DNA of 64,000 nucleotides from Oxalobacteraceae sp. CFBP 8761. Lineage in GTDB: Bacteria > Pseudomonadota > Gammaproteobacteria > Burkholderiales > Burkholderiaceae_D. The notes beneath the pieces are model-generated. The model searched no databases and was not told the origin of the DNA. It was given only the letters and a program-made list of their open reading frames with translations. Numbering within the stretch: the first letter of the stretch is position 1; the number at the start of each line of letters is the position of its first letter. Location: the NCBI GenBank assembly GCA_014841595.1, contig JACYUE010000001.1, positions 2,344,996 to 2,408,995 on the forward strand, in the 5' to 3' direction. A program made the position numbers and the translations under genes. Below, piece after piece: positions 49,214-58,137 of this stretch.

Positions 49214-50086
49214 TTACAGGTGCAACGCATGTTGCGGCAGGCCCGGCGCATCGGCGCGGAACGTGAACAGGCCACCGGCCAGCGGCTGCGCCAGCAGATC
49301 GGCCTCGCTCAAACCCTTGCGCGCGGTGGTGGCATACACGGTGCGCAGATCGTCGCCGCCAAAGGCCGGCTTGGTGATGTTCGCGCACGGGAAGCGCACC
49401 TCACCGACCTTGCGTCCTTGCGGATCGTAGCGGTCGATGCGCCAGCCGCCGAAGACGGCTACCCAAAGGTGCCCTTCGGCGTCGACTGCCATGCCGTCCG
49501 GATGGCCGCTGCCTTCTTGCGTGACGAACAGGCGTTTGCCCCTGATCGCGCCGTCCGGGCCCAGGTCGAACGCGTAGATGGTGCGTGCCAACGTGTCGGT
49601 GTGGTACAGCGTGCTCGCGTCCGGGCTGATGGCCGGGCCATTGGTGATGATATAGCCGGCGTCCATTGCGCGCGCCGGCTGGCCGGCGCCGTCGAAGCGG
49701 TACAGCGTGCCGGTGGCCTCGCTCTCGCCATTGTCCATCGAGCCAAACCACAGACGCCCGGCTGCATCGACGTGGCCATCGTTGAAGCGGTTGCCCGGCA
49801 GGTCGGCTTCGACGCGGGCCAGCGCGATGAACGCGCCGTCGTTCTCGGCAAAGCGGTACAGGCCATCTTCGAGCCCGCACACCATGCCACCATCGTCGCT
49901 CGGCGCGAGAAAGCCGATCTGCGACGGCGCATCCCAGCTCTGGCGCGCGCCGCCGTCTTCATCGCAGCAGTGGATGCGGCGGCCCTTGATGTCGACGAAC
50001 CAGATCTTGCGCCGGACCGCGTCCCACAAGGCGCCCTCGCCCAGCGTGGCCTTGACGTCCCACAGGCAGTGCACGGCGCCGCTCAT
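49214..50086 (-). CDS. xylC: D-xylonolactonase XylC (SMP-30 family)
   Basis: This lactonase opens D-xylonolactone to D-xylonate. The 290-residue protein is an SMP-30/gluconolactonase beta-propeller with the metal-site Glu in TLGEGALWD, the Asn and Asp of NRFNDGHVDAAGRLWFGSMD, and SGHPDGMAVDAEGHLWVA. Length and context match Caulobacter XylC. The ATG overlaps the xylB stop as ATGA; a longer frame into xylB is rejected. Confidence 0.92.
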   Translation of the reverse strand: MSGAVHCLWDVKATLGEGALWDAVRRKIWFVDIKGRRIHCCDEDGGARQSWDAPSQIGFLAPSDDGGMVCGLEDGLYRFAENDGAFIALARVEADLPGNRFNDGHVDAAGRLWFGSMDNGESEATGTLYRFDGAGQPARAMDAGYIITNGPAISPDASTLYHTDTLARTIYAFDLGPDGAIRGKRLFVTQEGSGHPDGMAVDAEGHLWVAVFGGWRIDRYDPQGRKVGEVRFPCANITKPAFGGDDLRTVYATTARKGLSEADLLAQPLAGGLFTFRADAPGLPQHALHL

Positions 50087-50886
50087 GCGCCGTACCAGCC
50101 AGCGTCGACGAAGTATTCGCGGCCGCTGCAGCGGCGCGCGTTGTTCGAGGCCAGGAACAGCGACAGCGCCGCCACGTCCTGCATCTCGACGCGCTGCGGC
50201 AGGCACTGGCCGGCCAGAATGCGCGCTTCTTCTTCCGGCGTGTGCCACAGCGCCTGCTGGCGCGGCGTGCGTACGGCGCCCGGGATGACAGTATTGACGC
50301 GGATGTTCTCGGCGCCGAGGTCGCGCGCCAGGCCGCGGCTCATCGCCTCGATCGCCGCCTTGGCCATCATGTACAGCGACAGCTGGTTCGACGCGAGGTA
50401 CCACGAGATCGAGCCGAAATTGAGGATCACGCCACTGCCCTGGCGGCGCATCATCGCGACCGCCGCCTGGCTGCAGAAATAGGTGTGGCGCAGATTGACC
50501 GCCATCCGGCTTTCCCAGTAGTCGGGCGTGACGTCGTCGATGCCGTGGCGGTCGTCGTTGGCGGCGTTATTGAGCAGGATGTCGATGCCACCAGCATCGG
50601 CTTCGATGGCGGCAAAGGTCGCGGCCAGCGCATCGAGGTCGGTCAGGTCGCACGGCAAAAAGCGTGGCTTGTGCGCGGAACCGGCCAGCGCGTCGGCCAG
50701 CGCCGTCGATGCTTCCCTGGCGATGTCGAGGAACCAGACCTGCGCGCCCTGGCCGGCAAATGCCGTCACCAGTTCGCTGCCGATGCCGGTACCGCCACCG
50801 GTGATGACGACGCGCTTGTCGCGCAGGTCGGGATAGGTCGCGTAGACCAGCGCGGCGGGGGTGGAATCTGGTGTTGAATCGTGCAT
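50083..50886 (-). CDS. xylB: D-xylose 1-dehydrogenase XylB (SDR family)
   Basis: The enzyme oxidises D-xylose to D-xylonolactone with NAD. The 267-residue short-chain dehydrogenase has the cofactor motif ITGGGTGIGSEL, NNAANDDRHGIDDVT, catalytic Ser in NFGSISWYL and YMMAK with Tyr and Lys, and ends in EYFVDAGWYGA. These segments closely match Caulobacter XylB, including the unusual NDDRH and DAGW. The ATG at 50886 is chosen because the upstream reading overlaps xylX. It is 65 bp downstream of xylX and overlaps xylC. Confidence 0.93.
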   Translation of the reverse strand: MHDSTPDSTPAALVYATYPDLRDKRVVITGGGTGIGSELVTAFAGQGAQVWFLDIAREASTALADALAGSAHKPRFLPCDLTDLDALAATFAAIEADAGGIDILLNNAANDDRHGIDDVTPDYWESRMAVNLRHTYFCSQAAVAMMRRQGSGVILNFGSISWYLASNQLSLYMMAKAAIEAMSRGLARDLGAENIRVNTVIPGAVRTPRQQALWHTPEEEARILAGQCLPQRVEMQDVAALSLFLASNNARRCSGREYFVDAGWYGA

Positions 50887-50951
50887 CGTGAACTCGTGGT
50901 TATCTTGAAGCGGATCGGGAAGCGAAACGTGCAGCGCGCCGTCAGGAGGGG

Positions 50952-52139
50952 TCATGCTGGACGGCCTGCCAGCAGGTCGCGCCGGGCCAGGTTCTGGTAC
51001 AGCGCGCGCACGCCGAAAGTCCATGGCGTAATGGTGTCGCTGCGGCCGACCGTGTTGACCAGGGCGCCCAGCGCCGGGGTCGAGATGGTGACCTTGTCGC
51101 CCGGGTGGTGCGTAAAGCCGCCACCGGCCGCGCCGCGGTCCTTGATCGGCGAGAACATCGTCCCCAGAAACAGCATGAAGCCATCCGGATACTGGTGATG
51201 CGCGCCGCAGGTCTGGGCCACCAGATCGAGCGGGTCGCGGCTGATCTCGCGCATGCGGCTCGAGCCGGCCAGCGTGAAGCCGTCGTCCGCGCCCTCGATC
51301 AGCATGCCCACTTCGCAGCCGCGCAGCGTGTCGAGCGTGAAGTCGCCGTCGAAGAGGCGCACGAACGGGCCGATGGCGCACGAGCCGTTGTTGTCCTTGG
51401 CCTTGCCCAGCAGGAGCGCGCTGCGCCCTTCAATGTCGCGCAGGTTGACGTCGTTGCCCAGTGCGGCGCCAACGATTTCGGCGCGGCTGTTCACGGCCAG
51501 CACGATCTCGGGTTCCGGGTTGTTCCAGTGCGACGACGGGTGCAGGCCGACCACCGCGCCATGGCCCAGCGACGACATCGGCTGCGATTTGGTGAAGACT
51601 TCGGCGTCCGGGCCGATGCCCACTTCCATGTACTGCGACCACAGGCCGCGCGCGCTCAGCTCCGTTTTCAGGCGCATCGCGGCGCTGGAACCCGGCACCA
51701 TCTCGGCCAGGTTGGTGCCGATGGTGGCCTGCAGCTCCGTGCGCAAGGCAGAGGCGCGGGCAGGATCGCCCTTGGCCTGTTCTTCGATGACGCGCTCGAG
51801 CAGGCTGACGGCAAACGTCACGCCGGCGGCCTTGATGGCCTGCAGGTCGCATGGCGCGAGCAGCCCGACGCCGCCCTCGCCCAGGCCACCGTCCAGCGCG
51901 GCCTGCAGCAGGCTGGCAGCGTCGCCCAGGTCCTCGCCCGCCGCGCTCCTGACGATCGCCAGCATGTCGGCGGCATCGCGCTCGAACAGGTCGGCGACGG
52001 TGGCCGCGTGGTGGGTGATGTCGATCAGGCGGCCGGCGCGCACGGCGACGACTGCCGGGCCGTCGATCGGCGCCGGGCGCCAGACGCGGCCAACCAGCAG
52101 GGCCGACGCGATGTCATCGGGTAGCGAAGATGCGGTCAT
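50952..52139 (-). CDS. xylX: 2-keto-3-deoxy-D-xylonate dehydratase XylX (FAH family)
   Basis: The enzyme converts 2-keto-3-deoxyxylonate to 2-oxoglutarate semialdehyde. The 395-residue protein matches the Caulobacter enzyme along its length: IKAAGVTFAVSLLERVIEE, GLWSQYMEVGIGPDAEVFTK, SHWNNPEPEIVLAVNS, ALGNDVNLRDIEGRSALLL and QYPDGFMLFLGTMFSPIKDR, the last with metal-binding residues of the fumarylacetoacetase-like fold. It is first in the minus-strand xylX-B-C-D-F-G-H series. A possible leader peptide and an operator precede it. Confidence 0.94.
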   Translation of the reverse strand: MTASSLPDDIASALLVGRVWRPAPIDGPAVVAVRAGRLIDITHHAATVADLFERDAADMLAIVRSAAGEDLGDAASLLQAALDGGLGEGGVGLLAPCDLQAIKAAGVTFAVSLLERVIEEQAKGDPARASALRTELQATIGTNLAEMVPGSSAAMRLKTELSARGLWSQYMEVGIGPDAEVFTKSQPMSSLGHGAVVGLHPSSHWNNPEPEIVLAVNSRAEIVGAALGNDVNLRDIEGRSALLLGKAKDNNGSCAIGPFVRLFDGDFTLDTLRGCEVGMLIEGADDGFTLAGSSRMREISRDPLDLVAQTCGAHHQYPDGFMLFLGTMFSPIKDRGAAGGGFTHHPGDKVTISTPALGALVNTVGRSDTITPWTFGVRALYQNLARRDLLAGRPA

Positions 52140-52227
52140 GTTCTCTCTCGTTCGTGGTGATGGGTCTTGGCGGGCGCGCAGACGGATGCAAAGCAGCGTG
52201 GCGCGGGCAACCGGGACAGACCGGTAC

Positions 52228-52308
52228 TCAGGAGGTGTGACGGGAAGGCGCGCGGCGCAGCGTGGCTGCAGCCACGCCGGCGGGCAGCCGGGTGTGCGGG
52301 TCTGGCAT
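52228..52308 (-). CDS. Possible 26-residue leader peptide upstream of xylX
   Basis: The ATG at 52308 is preceded by AGGAG at a 6-nt spacing, the best ribosome-binding site in the xylX upstream region. The frame encodes 26 residues rich in Arg, Ala, Pro and Thr and stops 88 bp before the xylX ATG. A perfect 18-bp palindrome, GCGTGGCTGCAGCCACGC (52260-52277), lies inside it. It could be a translated leader that controls downstream expression, but it resembles no known peptide and may be a chance frame. Confidence 0.4.
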   Translation of the reverse strand: MPDPHTRLPAGVAAATLRRAPSRHTS

Positions 52309-52369
52309 GGTGGTCTCCTGATGCTTTTTGATTATTTTAATGTGCGTCACAACAATCCTTTAACAGAAT

Positions 52370-52383
52370 TGTTAGCGCAACCA
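52370..52383. promoter_or_regulatory. xyl box-like LacI operator upstream of xylX
   Basis: Read on the minus strand, TGGTTGCGCTAACA differs at one base from the 14-bp xyl box TGGTAGCGCTAACA that I recall from Xanthomonas xylan-utilisation genes. It is about 230 bp upstream of xylX and 130 bp downstream of the LacI gene, in the right place to repress the xyl operon. Confidence 0.6.
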
Positions 52384-52475
52384 TTGCAGTCTAAACTTCT
52401 GCTCGGACGGTTGTCAACGAATTATTGGAAAGCTTGCAGGCGGGAGAGACGGGTACAGAAATCGTTGCTGCGTGC

Positions 52476-52499
52476 TGGCCCCGGCCCACGGCGGGGCCA
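52476..52499 (-). terminator. Hairpin after the LacI-family gene
   Basis: TGGCCCCG and CGGGGCCA form a perfect 8-bp stem with an 8-nt loop, 14 bp after the regulator's stop. There is no T-run on the minus strand, so termination may be weak or Rho-assisted. Confidence 0.35.
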
Positions 52500-52513
52500 G
52501 GACGGCATCTTGA

Positions 52514-53617
52514 TCAGAGGGTCCGCGCAGCAGCAGGCAGGCGTGCTGGCGGGCGCACGCGTGGCGCGGCGTCGGACTGGCGCCGCACCAGAACGAAGTC
52601 CATCCGCGTCTGCTCCGGCTCGGCCGGTTCTTCTTCGCGCATTGCGCGCACACGCCGCACCAGCGCCTGCACCGCTTCACGCGCCATCTCGGCAATCGGC
52701 TGGCGCACCGTCGTCAGTTCGGGCCAGATGGTCGTGGCCAGCGCGGTATCGTCGAAACCGGTCACGGTGAGGTCGCCCGGCACGTCCAGCGCCAGGCGGT
52801 GCGCGACAGCGACCGTGGCGGCAGCCATGTCGTCGTTGCTGGCGAAGATCGCTGTCGGTCGCTCGGCGAGCGCGAGCAACTGCTCGGCCGCGTCCAGGCC
52901 CGAGCGGTAGGTGAACATCCCCTGCACCACCAGTTCATCGGCCGCGTCGGCGTTCATTTCCGCGATCGCGGCGCGGTAGCCGTCGAGACGGCGCGCGCTA
53001 GCGCTCTGGTTCGGGTGGCCGACGATGAAGCCGATGCGCTGGTGGCCGAGGGCGATCAGGTGGCGCGTCATGTAGTGGGCGGCATCGTAGTCGTCGATGC
53101 TGACGGCGCCCAGGCCCGGTGCGGGCGAACCGCAGGCAACGACGACGGCGGGAATGCCGGCGCGTTCCACGCAACCCAGCACGGCTTCGCTGTCGCACAG
53201 GGGTGGCGGCAGGATCACGCCATCCAGCCCGTTGTCGATCAGGCGCTGCGTGTGTTCGGTTTCGTGGTTGCCCGCTTCGCACTTCTCGACGAACAATTGC
53301 ACGTTGTTCAGGCCCGACTGGTTCAGCAGGCCGACGAGAAATTCGCTCAGGTACGCGGCACTCGGGTTGCTGTACAAGAAACCGACGCGAATCGGCTTGG
53401 AACCGGCCAGATTGCGCGCTTCCTGGTTCGGCGTATAGTTCAGTGCAGCGACCGCATCGGCAACCTTGCGCCGAGTGCTCTCACGCACCAGGGTTTTCCC
53501 GTTCATGACGCGCGAGACCGTCATGGCGGACACGCCGGCCAGTTTGGCGACGTCCACCATCGTTGGCTTACCGTGTTCCATCGCTTCACGGATGCTGTCG
53601 AGCGTCACTTTACTCAT
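52514..53617 (-). CDS. LacI-family transcriptional regulator (probable xylose regulator)
   Basis: The 367-residue protein has a LacI helix-turn-helix (TMVDVAKLAGVSAMTVSRVM) starting unusually late, about residue 19, then the hinge helix region and a periplasmic-binding-protein-like sensor domain (RIGFIVGHPNQSASARRLDGY, PTAIFASNDDMAAATVAVAH). It probably represses the xyl operon and is relieved by xylose or an intermediate. Its own upstream region has paired half-sites of the same operator type, suggesting autoregulation. The last 30 residues are Pro/Arg/Ala-rich. The effector cannot be deduced from sequence. Confidence 0.9.
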   Translation of the reverse strand: MSKVTLDSIREAMEHGKPTMVDVAKLAGVSAMTVSRVMNGKTLVRESTRRKVADAVAALNYTPNQEARNLAGSKPIRVGFLYSNPSAAYLSEFLVGLLNQSGLNNVQLFVEKCEAGNHETEHTQRLIDNGLDGVILPPPLCDSEAVLGCVERAGIPAVVVACGSPAPGLGAVSIDDYDAAHYMTRHLIALGHQRIGFIVGHPNQSASARRLDGYRAAIAEMNADAADELVVQGMFTYRSGLDAAEQLLALAERPTAIFASNDDMAAATVAVAHRLALDVPGDLTVTGFDDTALATTIWPELTTVRQPIAEMAREAVQALVRRVRAMREEEPAEPEQTRMDFVLVRRQSDAAPRVRPPARLPAAARTL

Positions 53618-53654
53618 GTCAGGATTGTTTTCAAGGCCAGGGAAATGGGCTTGA

Positions 53655-53688
53655 TGTTAGCACAGCAACGCTTGGGATTGCGCTAACA
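53655..53688. promoter_or_regulatory. Paired operator half-sites upstream of the LacI gene
   Basis: TGTTAGC (53655-53661) and GCGCTAACA (53680-53688) face each other. The right-hand part, GGATTGCGCTAACA, matches the xyl box at 11 of 14 positions. They lie 38-71 bp before the regulator ATG, fitting autoregulation. Inferred from pattern only. Confidence 0.5.
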
Positions 53689-53781
53689 TCCTCTCGCGTC
53701 GACCGGCGCTGCAACGTCGCGGCACATGACGGCAGCGCGCCGACTGGCTATAATCCCGGTCTTCGCATCGAAGGATTCCCC

Positions 53782-55752
53782 ATGTCATTGCTAGCCCACG
53801 AGCTTGAACTGCTCTCGCCCGCCAAAACCGCCGAGATCGGGCGCGAGGCGATCCTGCACGGCGCCGATGCCGTCTATATCGGCGGCCCGGCATTCGGGGC
53901 GCGGCATAATGCCAGCAACCCGCTCGAGGACATTGCCGGGCTGGTGCAGTTCGCGCACGCCTACCGGGCGCGCATCTTCGTGACCATGAACACGATCATG
54001 CACGACAGTGAACTCGAGCTGGCACGCAAGCAGATCTGGCAGCTGTACGAGGCCGGCGTCGATGCGCTGATCATCCAGGACATGGGCTTGCTTGAACTCG
54101 ACCTCCCGCCGATCCAGCTGCATGCCAGTACCCAGTGCGATATCCGTGGGCCAGAGAAAGCGAAATTCCTCGCCGACGTCGGTTTTTCGCAGCTGGTGCT
54201 GGCGCGCGAATTGACGGTCGAGCAGATCCGCAAAATCCATCAGGTAACCGACACACCGCTCGAATACTTCGTGCACGGTGCGTTGTGCGTGGCGTACTCG
54301 GGCCAGTGCTATATCTCGCACGCCGACAACGGCCGCTCGGCGAACCGGGGCGACTGCTCGCAGAATTGCCGCCTGCCCTACACGCTCAGTGATGGTCAGG
54401 GCCGCGTGGTTGCGTTCGACAAGCACCTGTTGTCGATGAAAGACAACGATCAGAGCCGCAACCTGGGCGCGCTGGTCGATGCGGGCATCCGCTCGTTCAA
54501 GATCGAAGGCCGCTACAAGGACATGGGTTACGTGAAAAACATCACGGCCCACTACCGGTTGCTGCTCGACGAACTGCTGGACCAGCGGCCGGAATTCGTG
54601 CGCGCCTCGAGCGGCCGCACGCGCGTCATGTTCACGCCGGATGTCGACAAGAACTTCCACCGCGGCCATACCGAGTACTTTGCGCAGGGCCGCCTGACCG
54701 ACATCGGCGCGTTCGATTCGCCGAAATACGTGGGCGTGGAGCTGGGCATCGTGGCGCGCCTGAATGGCGACAGCTTCGACGTCGTGACGGGCGCGCCGAT
54801 GGCCAACGGCGACGGCCTGAACTATATGTACAAACGCGACACCGTCGGCATCCAGGCCAACAAGGCGGACAAGCTGGGCGACGAGGCCGATGGCCAGCGC
54901 TGGCGCGTGTATCCGAATGAGCCGATGCAGACGCTGGCGGGCTTGAAGGTCGGCACTGTCATCCATCGCAACCGCGACCACGGTTGGGAAGCGACGCTCA
55001 ACAAGAAATCGTCCGAGCGCAAGGTTGCGCTGGAACTGGTGCTCAGCGAACAGCCGGATGGACTGCGCCTGGACATCATCGACGAGGACGGCATCGCATC
55101 GCATGCAGCGGCGGCGATTGCCCTGCAGCCGGCGACGCAGGCCGCGCAGGCAGATGCCTCGCTGCGTTCGAGCCTGGCCAAGCTGGGCAACACCATGTTC
55201 GAAGCCGGTCACGTCGAGCTCAAGCTGAGCCAGCCGTGGTTCGTGCCGAGCGCGGCGATCAATGCGCTGCGCCGCGACGCCATCGCGGCGCACGAAGCGG
55301 CGCGCCTGGCGGCCTGGCAGCGGCCCGAGCGCAAGTCGGCGACCACGCCGCCGCCGGTGTATCCGGACGTGCAGCTGAGCTACCTGGCCAATGTCTACAA
55401 CGACAAGGCACGCGCGTTCTACCAGAAGCATGGCGTGCAGCTGATCGATGCCGCGTACGAGTCGCACGAAGAAGCCGGCGAAGTCTCCTTGATGATCACC
55501 AAGCACTGCCTCCGCTTCTCGTTCAACCTGTGCCCGAAGCAGGCCAAGGGCGTGCAAGGCGTGCAGGGCCAGGTGAAGGCCGAGCCGATGACGCTGGTCA
55601 GCGGCGAAGACCGCTACACGCTGCGCTTTGACTGCAAACCGTGCGAGATGCACGTGGTGGGCGCGATGCGCTCGAACATCCTGAAGCAGCCGCCACCATC
55701 GGCCGTGTCGTACACGCCATTGACGTTCCATCGCCAGCGGCCGCGGGCCTGA
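53782..55752 (+). CDS. rlhA: 23S rRNA 5-hydroxycytidine C2501 synthase RlhA (peptidase U32 family)
   Basis: The 656-residue protein closely follows E. coli RlhA (YdcP) from start to end: LELLSPAKTAEIGREAILHG, ADAVYIGGPAFGARHNAS, ELHASTQCDIR-like and HGALCVAYSGQCYISHADNG, RSANRGDCSQNCRLPY with the conserved cysteines, and the C-terminal KHCLRFSFNLCPKQAKG and CKPCEMHVVG. It hydroxylates one cytidine of the large ribosomal RNA. AGGA lies 7 nt before the ATG at 53782; longer frames run into the LacI promoter region. It stands alone on the plus strand. Confidence 0.94.
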   Translation: MSLLAHELELLSPAKTAEIGREAILHGADAVYIGGPAFGARHNASNPLEDIAGLVQFAHAYRARIFVTMNTIMHDSELELARKQIWQLYEAGVDALIIQDMGLLELDLPPIQLHASTQCDIRGPEKAKFLADVGFSQLVLARELTVEQIRKIHQVTDTPLEYFVHGALCVAYSGQCYISHADNGRSANRGDCSQNCRLPYTLSDGQGRVVAFDKHLLSMKDNDQSRNLGALVDAGIRSFKIEGRYKDMGYVKNITAHYRLLLDELLDQRPEFVRASSGRTRVMFTPDVDKNFHRGHTEYFAQGRLTDIGAFDSPKYVGVELGIVARLNGDSFDVVTGAPMANGDGLNYMYKRDTVGIQANKADKLGDEADGQRWRVYPNEPMQTLAGLKVGTVIHRNRDHGWEATLNKKSSERKVALELVLSEQPDGLRLDIIDEDGIASHAAAAIALQPATQAAQADASLRSSLAKLGNTMFEAGHVELKLSQPWFVPSAAINALRRDAIAAHEAARLAAWQRPERKSATTPPPVYPDVQLSYLANVYNDKARAFYQKHGVQLIDAAYESHEEAGEVSLMITKHCLRFSFNLCPKQAKGVQGVQGQVKAEPMTLVSGEDRYTLRFDCKPCEMHVVGAMRSNILKQPPPSAVSYTPLTFHRQRPRA

Positions 55753-55783
55753 CCGGCTGCTGCCGGCTTATTGTTGTCAACCA

Positions 55784-55805
55784 AACGGCGCCTGCGGGCG
55801 CCGTT
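55784..55805 (+). terminator. Hairpin terminator after rlhA
   Basis: AACGGCGCC and GGCGCCGTT form a perfect 9-bp stem with a 4-nt loop, 31 bp after the stop. Only short T stretches follow, so efficiency may be moderate. Confidence 0.55.
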
Positions 55806-55910
55806 GTTCATTTCCGGAGGATCGTGCAATCGATGCCGAGGTTTCGGCATGGGCAACGCCACGCCCGATGCCCATACTTGCGCCACTGTCAACACACCAG
55901 GGAGCACAGC

Positions 55911-56645
55911 ATGGAACACGCATCGAAAGTCATCCTCATTACGGGCGCCAGCAGCGGCATCGGTGAAGCCACCGCCCGTTTTCTCGCCGCACAGGGGCAC
56001 CGCGTCGTCCTTGGCGCGCGCCGCGTCGAGCAGCTGGTGGCGCTGGCAGGCGCCATCCGCGCTGCAGGCGGTGCTGCCGACGTCGCCCGGCTCGACGTCA
56101 CCAGCATGGAAAGCATGACGGCGTTCGCCGACTTCGCGCTCGACTGCCATGGCCGGATCGATGTCCTCGTCAATAATGCGGGCGTCATGCCGCTGTCGAA
56201 ACTCGACGCTTTGAAGATCGATGAATGGAACCAGATGATCGACGTGAACATCCGCGGCGTGTTGCACGGGATTGCTGCCGTGCTGCCCGGCATGCAGACG
56301 CGTGGCAGTGGTCAGATCATCAATATCGCGTCGATCGGTGCCTATGCGGTCAGCCCGACAGCGGCAGTGTATTGCGCCACCAAGTTCGCCGTGGCAGCGA
56401 TCACCGAGGGCTTGCGGCAAGAGGTCGGCGGCGCGATCCGCGTCACGCTGGTGTCGCCTGGCGTCGTGGAGTCGGACCTGGCCGAGTCGATCTCGGACTC
56501 TGCTGCGCGCGCCGCGATGCGCGAGTTTCGCAAGGTGGCGATCAAGCCGGAAGCCATTGCACGGGCGATCGGGTTCGCGATCGATCAGCCGGCCGACGTG
56601 GATGTCAGCGAGCTGATCGTACGGCCCACGGCCAGTCCTTACTGA
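55911..56645 (+). CDS. Short-chain dehydrogenase/reductase, substrate unknown
   Basis: The 244-residue protein has the classical SDR motifs: VILITGASSGIGEAT for the cofactor, LVNNAGVMPLSKL, NIASIGAYAV with the catalytic Ser, and YCATKFAV with Tyr and Lys. The Arg-Arg in VLGARRVEQL favours NADPH. GGAG precedes the ATG at a suitable distance. It resembles the common SDR oxidoreductases linked to short-chain alcohol or ketone turnover, but the substrate cannot be assigned. It converges with the GST gene. Confidence 0.88.
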   Translation: MEHASKVILITGASSGIGEATARFLAAQGHRVVLGARRVEQLVALAGAIRAAGGAADVARLDVTSMESMTAFADFALDCHGRIDVLVNNAGVMPLSKLDALKIDEWNQMIDVNIRGVLHGIAAVLPGMQTRGSGQIINIASIGAYAVSPTAAVYCATKFAVAAITEGLRQEVGGAIRVTLVSPGVVESDLAESISDSAARAAMREFRKVAIKPEAIARAIGFAIDQPADVDVSELIVRPTASPY

Positions 56646-56664
56646 GGCGGATTTGCCGGCTTGA

Positions 56665-57363
56665 TCATGCCGGGATCTTGAGCCCTTTTTGCACGGTTGG
56701 GCGCGCGAGGAATGTAGCGAGCGCGGCCGACACGTGCGGGCAGTTCTCGATGCCGACCAGATCCCCTGCTTCGTAGAAATTCAGCAGGCCATTGATCCAG
56801 GGGAAGATCGCGATATCGGCGATCGTGAATTCGTCGCCCGCGATCCAGGCATGCTGCGCCAGTTGGCCCTCGATCACGCCCAGCAGGCGGCGTGACTCGT
56901 CGGCGTAGCGGTCGCGGGGGCGCTTGTCCTCATAGTCCTTGCCGGCAAACTTATGGAAAAAACCGAGCTGGCCAAACATCGGCCCCACGCTGCCGATCTG
57001 GAACATCACCCACTGGATGACCTGATAGCGCGCGGCCGGGTCCTGAGGCATGAGCTTGCCGGACTTGTCCGCCAGGTAGATCAGGATGGCGCCCGACTCG
57101 AACAGCGGCAGCGGCTGGCCACCGGGGCCGGCCGGATCGATGATCGCCGGGATCTTGTTGTTCGGGTTGAGCGACAGGAAGGCCGGCGAATGCTGTTCGT
57201 CCTTCGCGAAGTCGACCTTGTGCACTTCGTACGGCATGCCGACCTCTTCCAGCATGATCGGAATCTTGACCCCATTGGGCGTTGGCATCGAGTACAGCTG
57301 CAGCCGGTCCGGATGCTGCGCCGGCCATTGCTGCGTGATGGGGAATGCGGAGAGATCGGTCAT
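56665..57363 (-). CDS. Glutathione S-transferase, YfcG/YghU-like (Nu class)
   Basis: The 232-residue protein has a thioredoxin-like N-terminal half with LQLYSMPTPNGVKIPIMLEEVG, the Thr-Pro-Asn-Gly pattern of the Nu class, and the glutathione-binding NKIPAIID and LFESGAILIYLADK segments. The helical C-terminal half follows (FTIADIAIFPWI). Relatives act as disulfide reductases or peroxidases. It starts 19 bp after the wrbA stop, so the two are probably co-transcribed for redox or quinone stress. Confidence 0.9.
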   Translation of the reverse strand: MTDLSAFPITQQWPAQHPDRLQLYSMPTPNGVKIPIMLEEVGMPYEVHKVDFAKDEQHSPAFLSLNPNNKIPAIIDPAGPGGQPLPLFESGAILIYLADKSGKLMPQDPAARYQVIQWVMFQIGSVGPMFGQLGFFHKFAGKDYEDKRPRDRYADESRRLLGVIEGQLAQHAWIAGDEFTIADIAIFPWINGLLNFYEAGDLVGIENCPHVSAALATFLARPTVQKGLKIPA

Positions 57364-57382
57364 GGTGATGGCGCCCGCCCGA

Positions 57383-57982
57383 TCAGCCGAACAGCTTGGC
57401 GGCGGTCTCGGCGATCAGCTTGCCCTGGTGGCGCGCACCGCCCAGGTCGATCTCGCTTGGTTGACGCTCGCCCTTGCCGCCGGCAATCGTCGTTGCACCG
57501 TACGGGCTGCCGCCGGCGACTTCGTCGAGCGTCATCTGCTGCTGGTAGCTGTATGGCAGACCGACGATGGTCAGGCCCAGGTTCATCAGATTCGTGATGA
57601 TCGAAAACAGCGTGGTTTCCTGGCCGCCGTGCTGGGTGGCCGTCGATGTGAAGGCGCCGCCGACTTTGCCGTTCAGGGCGCCACGTGCCCACAGGCCGCC
57701 GGTCTGGTCGAGGAAGGCCGCCATCTGGCTCGGCATGCGGCCGTAGCGCGTTGGTGCGCCGATGATGATCGCGTCGTAGTGCTCCAGCTCATCTACCTTC
57801 GCGATGGGCGCAGACTGCTCCAGCTTGAAGTGGCCGTTCTTGGCGATGTCTTCGGGGACGGTTTCAGGGACGCGCTTCACGTCGACCGTTGCACCGGCGC
57901 CGCGTGCGCCTTCCGCCACTGCATTGGCCATCGTTTCAATGTGACCGTAGGTCGAGTAATACAGAACCAGTACTTTTGCCAT
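57383..57982 (-). CDS. wrbA: NAD(P)H:quinone oxidoreductase WrbA
   Basis: The 199-residue flavoprotein has the WrbA flavodoxin motif at the N-terminus ([22 protein letters not shown]), then [43 protein letters not shown] and [13 protein letters not shown]. It reduces quinones by two electrons and protects against redox cycling. GGAG lies 6 nt before the ATG at 57982; a longer frame to 58213 runs through a tandem repeat and is rejected. It is co-directional with the GST gene. Confidence 0.93.
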   Translation of the reverse strand: MAKVLVLYYSTYGHIETMANAVAEGARGAGATVDVKRVPETVPEDIAKNGHFKLEQSAPIAKVDELEHYDAIIIGAPTRYGRMPSQMAAFLDQTGGLWARGALNGKVGGAFTSTATQHGGQETTLFSIITNLMNLGLTIVGLPYSYQQQMTLDEVAGGSPYGATTIAGGKGERQPSEIDLGGARHQGKLIAETAAKLFG

Positions 57983-58062
57983 GGACTTCTCCGATAGGTG
58001 AAAACAGAAAAGCCATTGTAGCGAGATCGGCAAAGATGCCTGTTTCGCTACAATGGCTTGTC

Positions 58063-58113
58063 GTGTCGTCTCTGACGTGTCGTCTCTGACGTGTCGTCTC
58101 TGACGTGTCGTCT
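58063..58113. repeat. Tandem repeat of a 14-bp unit
   Basis: GTGTCGTCTCTGAC occurs three times head to tail, followed by a partial fourth copy (GTGTCGTCT). It lies between lpxO and wrbA, in the presumed wrbA promoter region, so copy number could vary and affect spacing there. Confidence 0.85.
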
Positions 58114-58137
58114 GATTATCGGCGCGGTTGGCGTACG

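Noticed and set aside
58063..58113. CRISPR array
   Set aside because: The units are 14 bp and directly adjacent with no spacers. No cas genes or other arrays are visible anywhere in the window.
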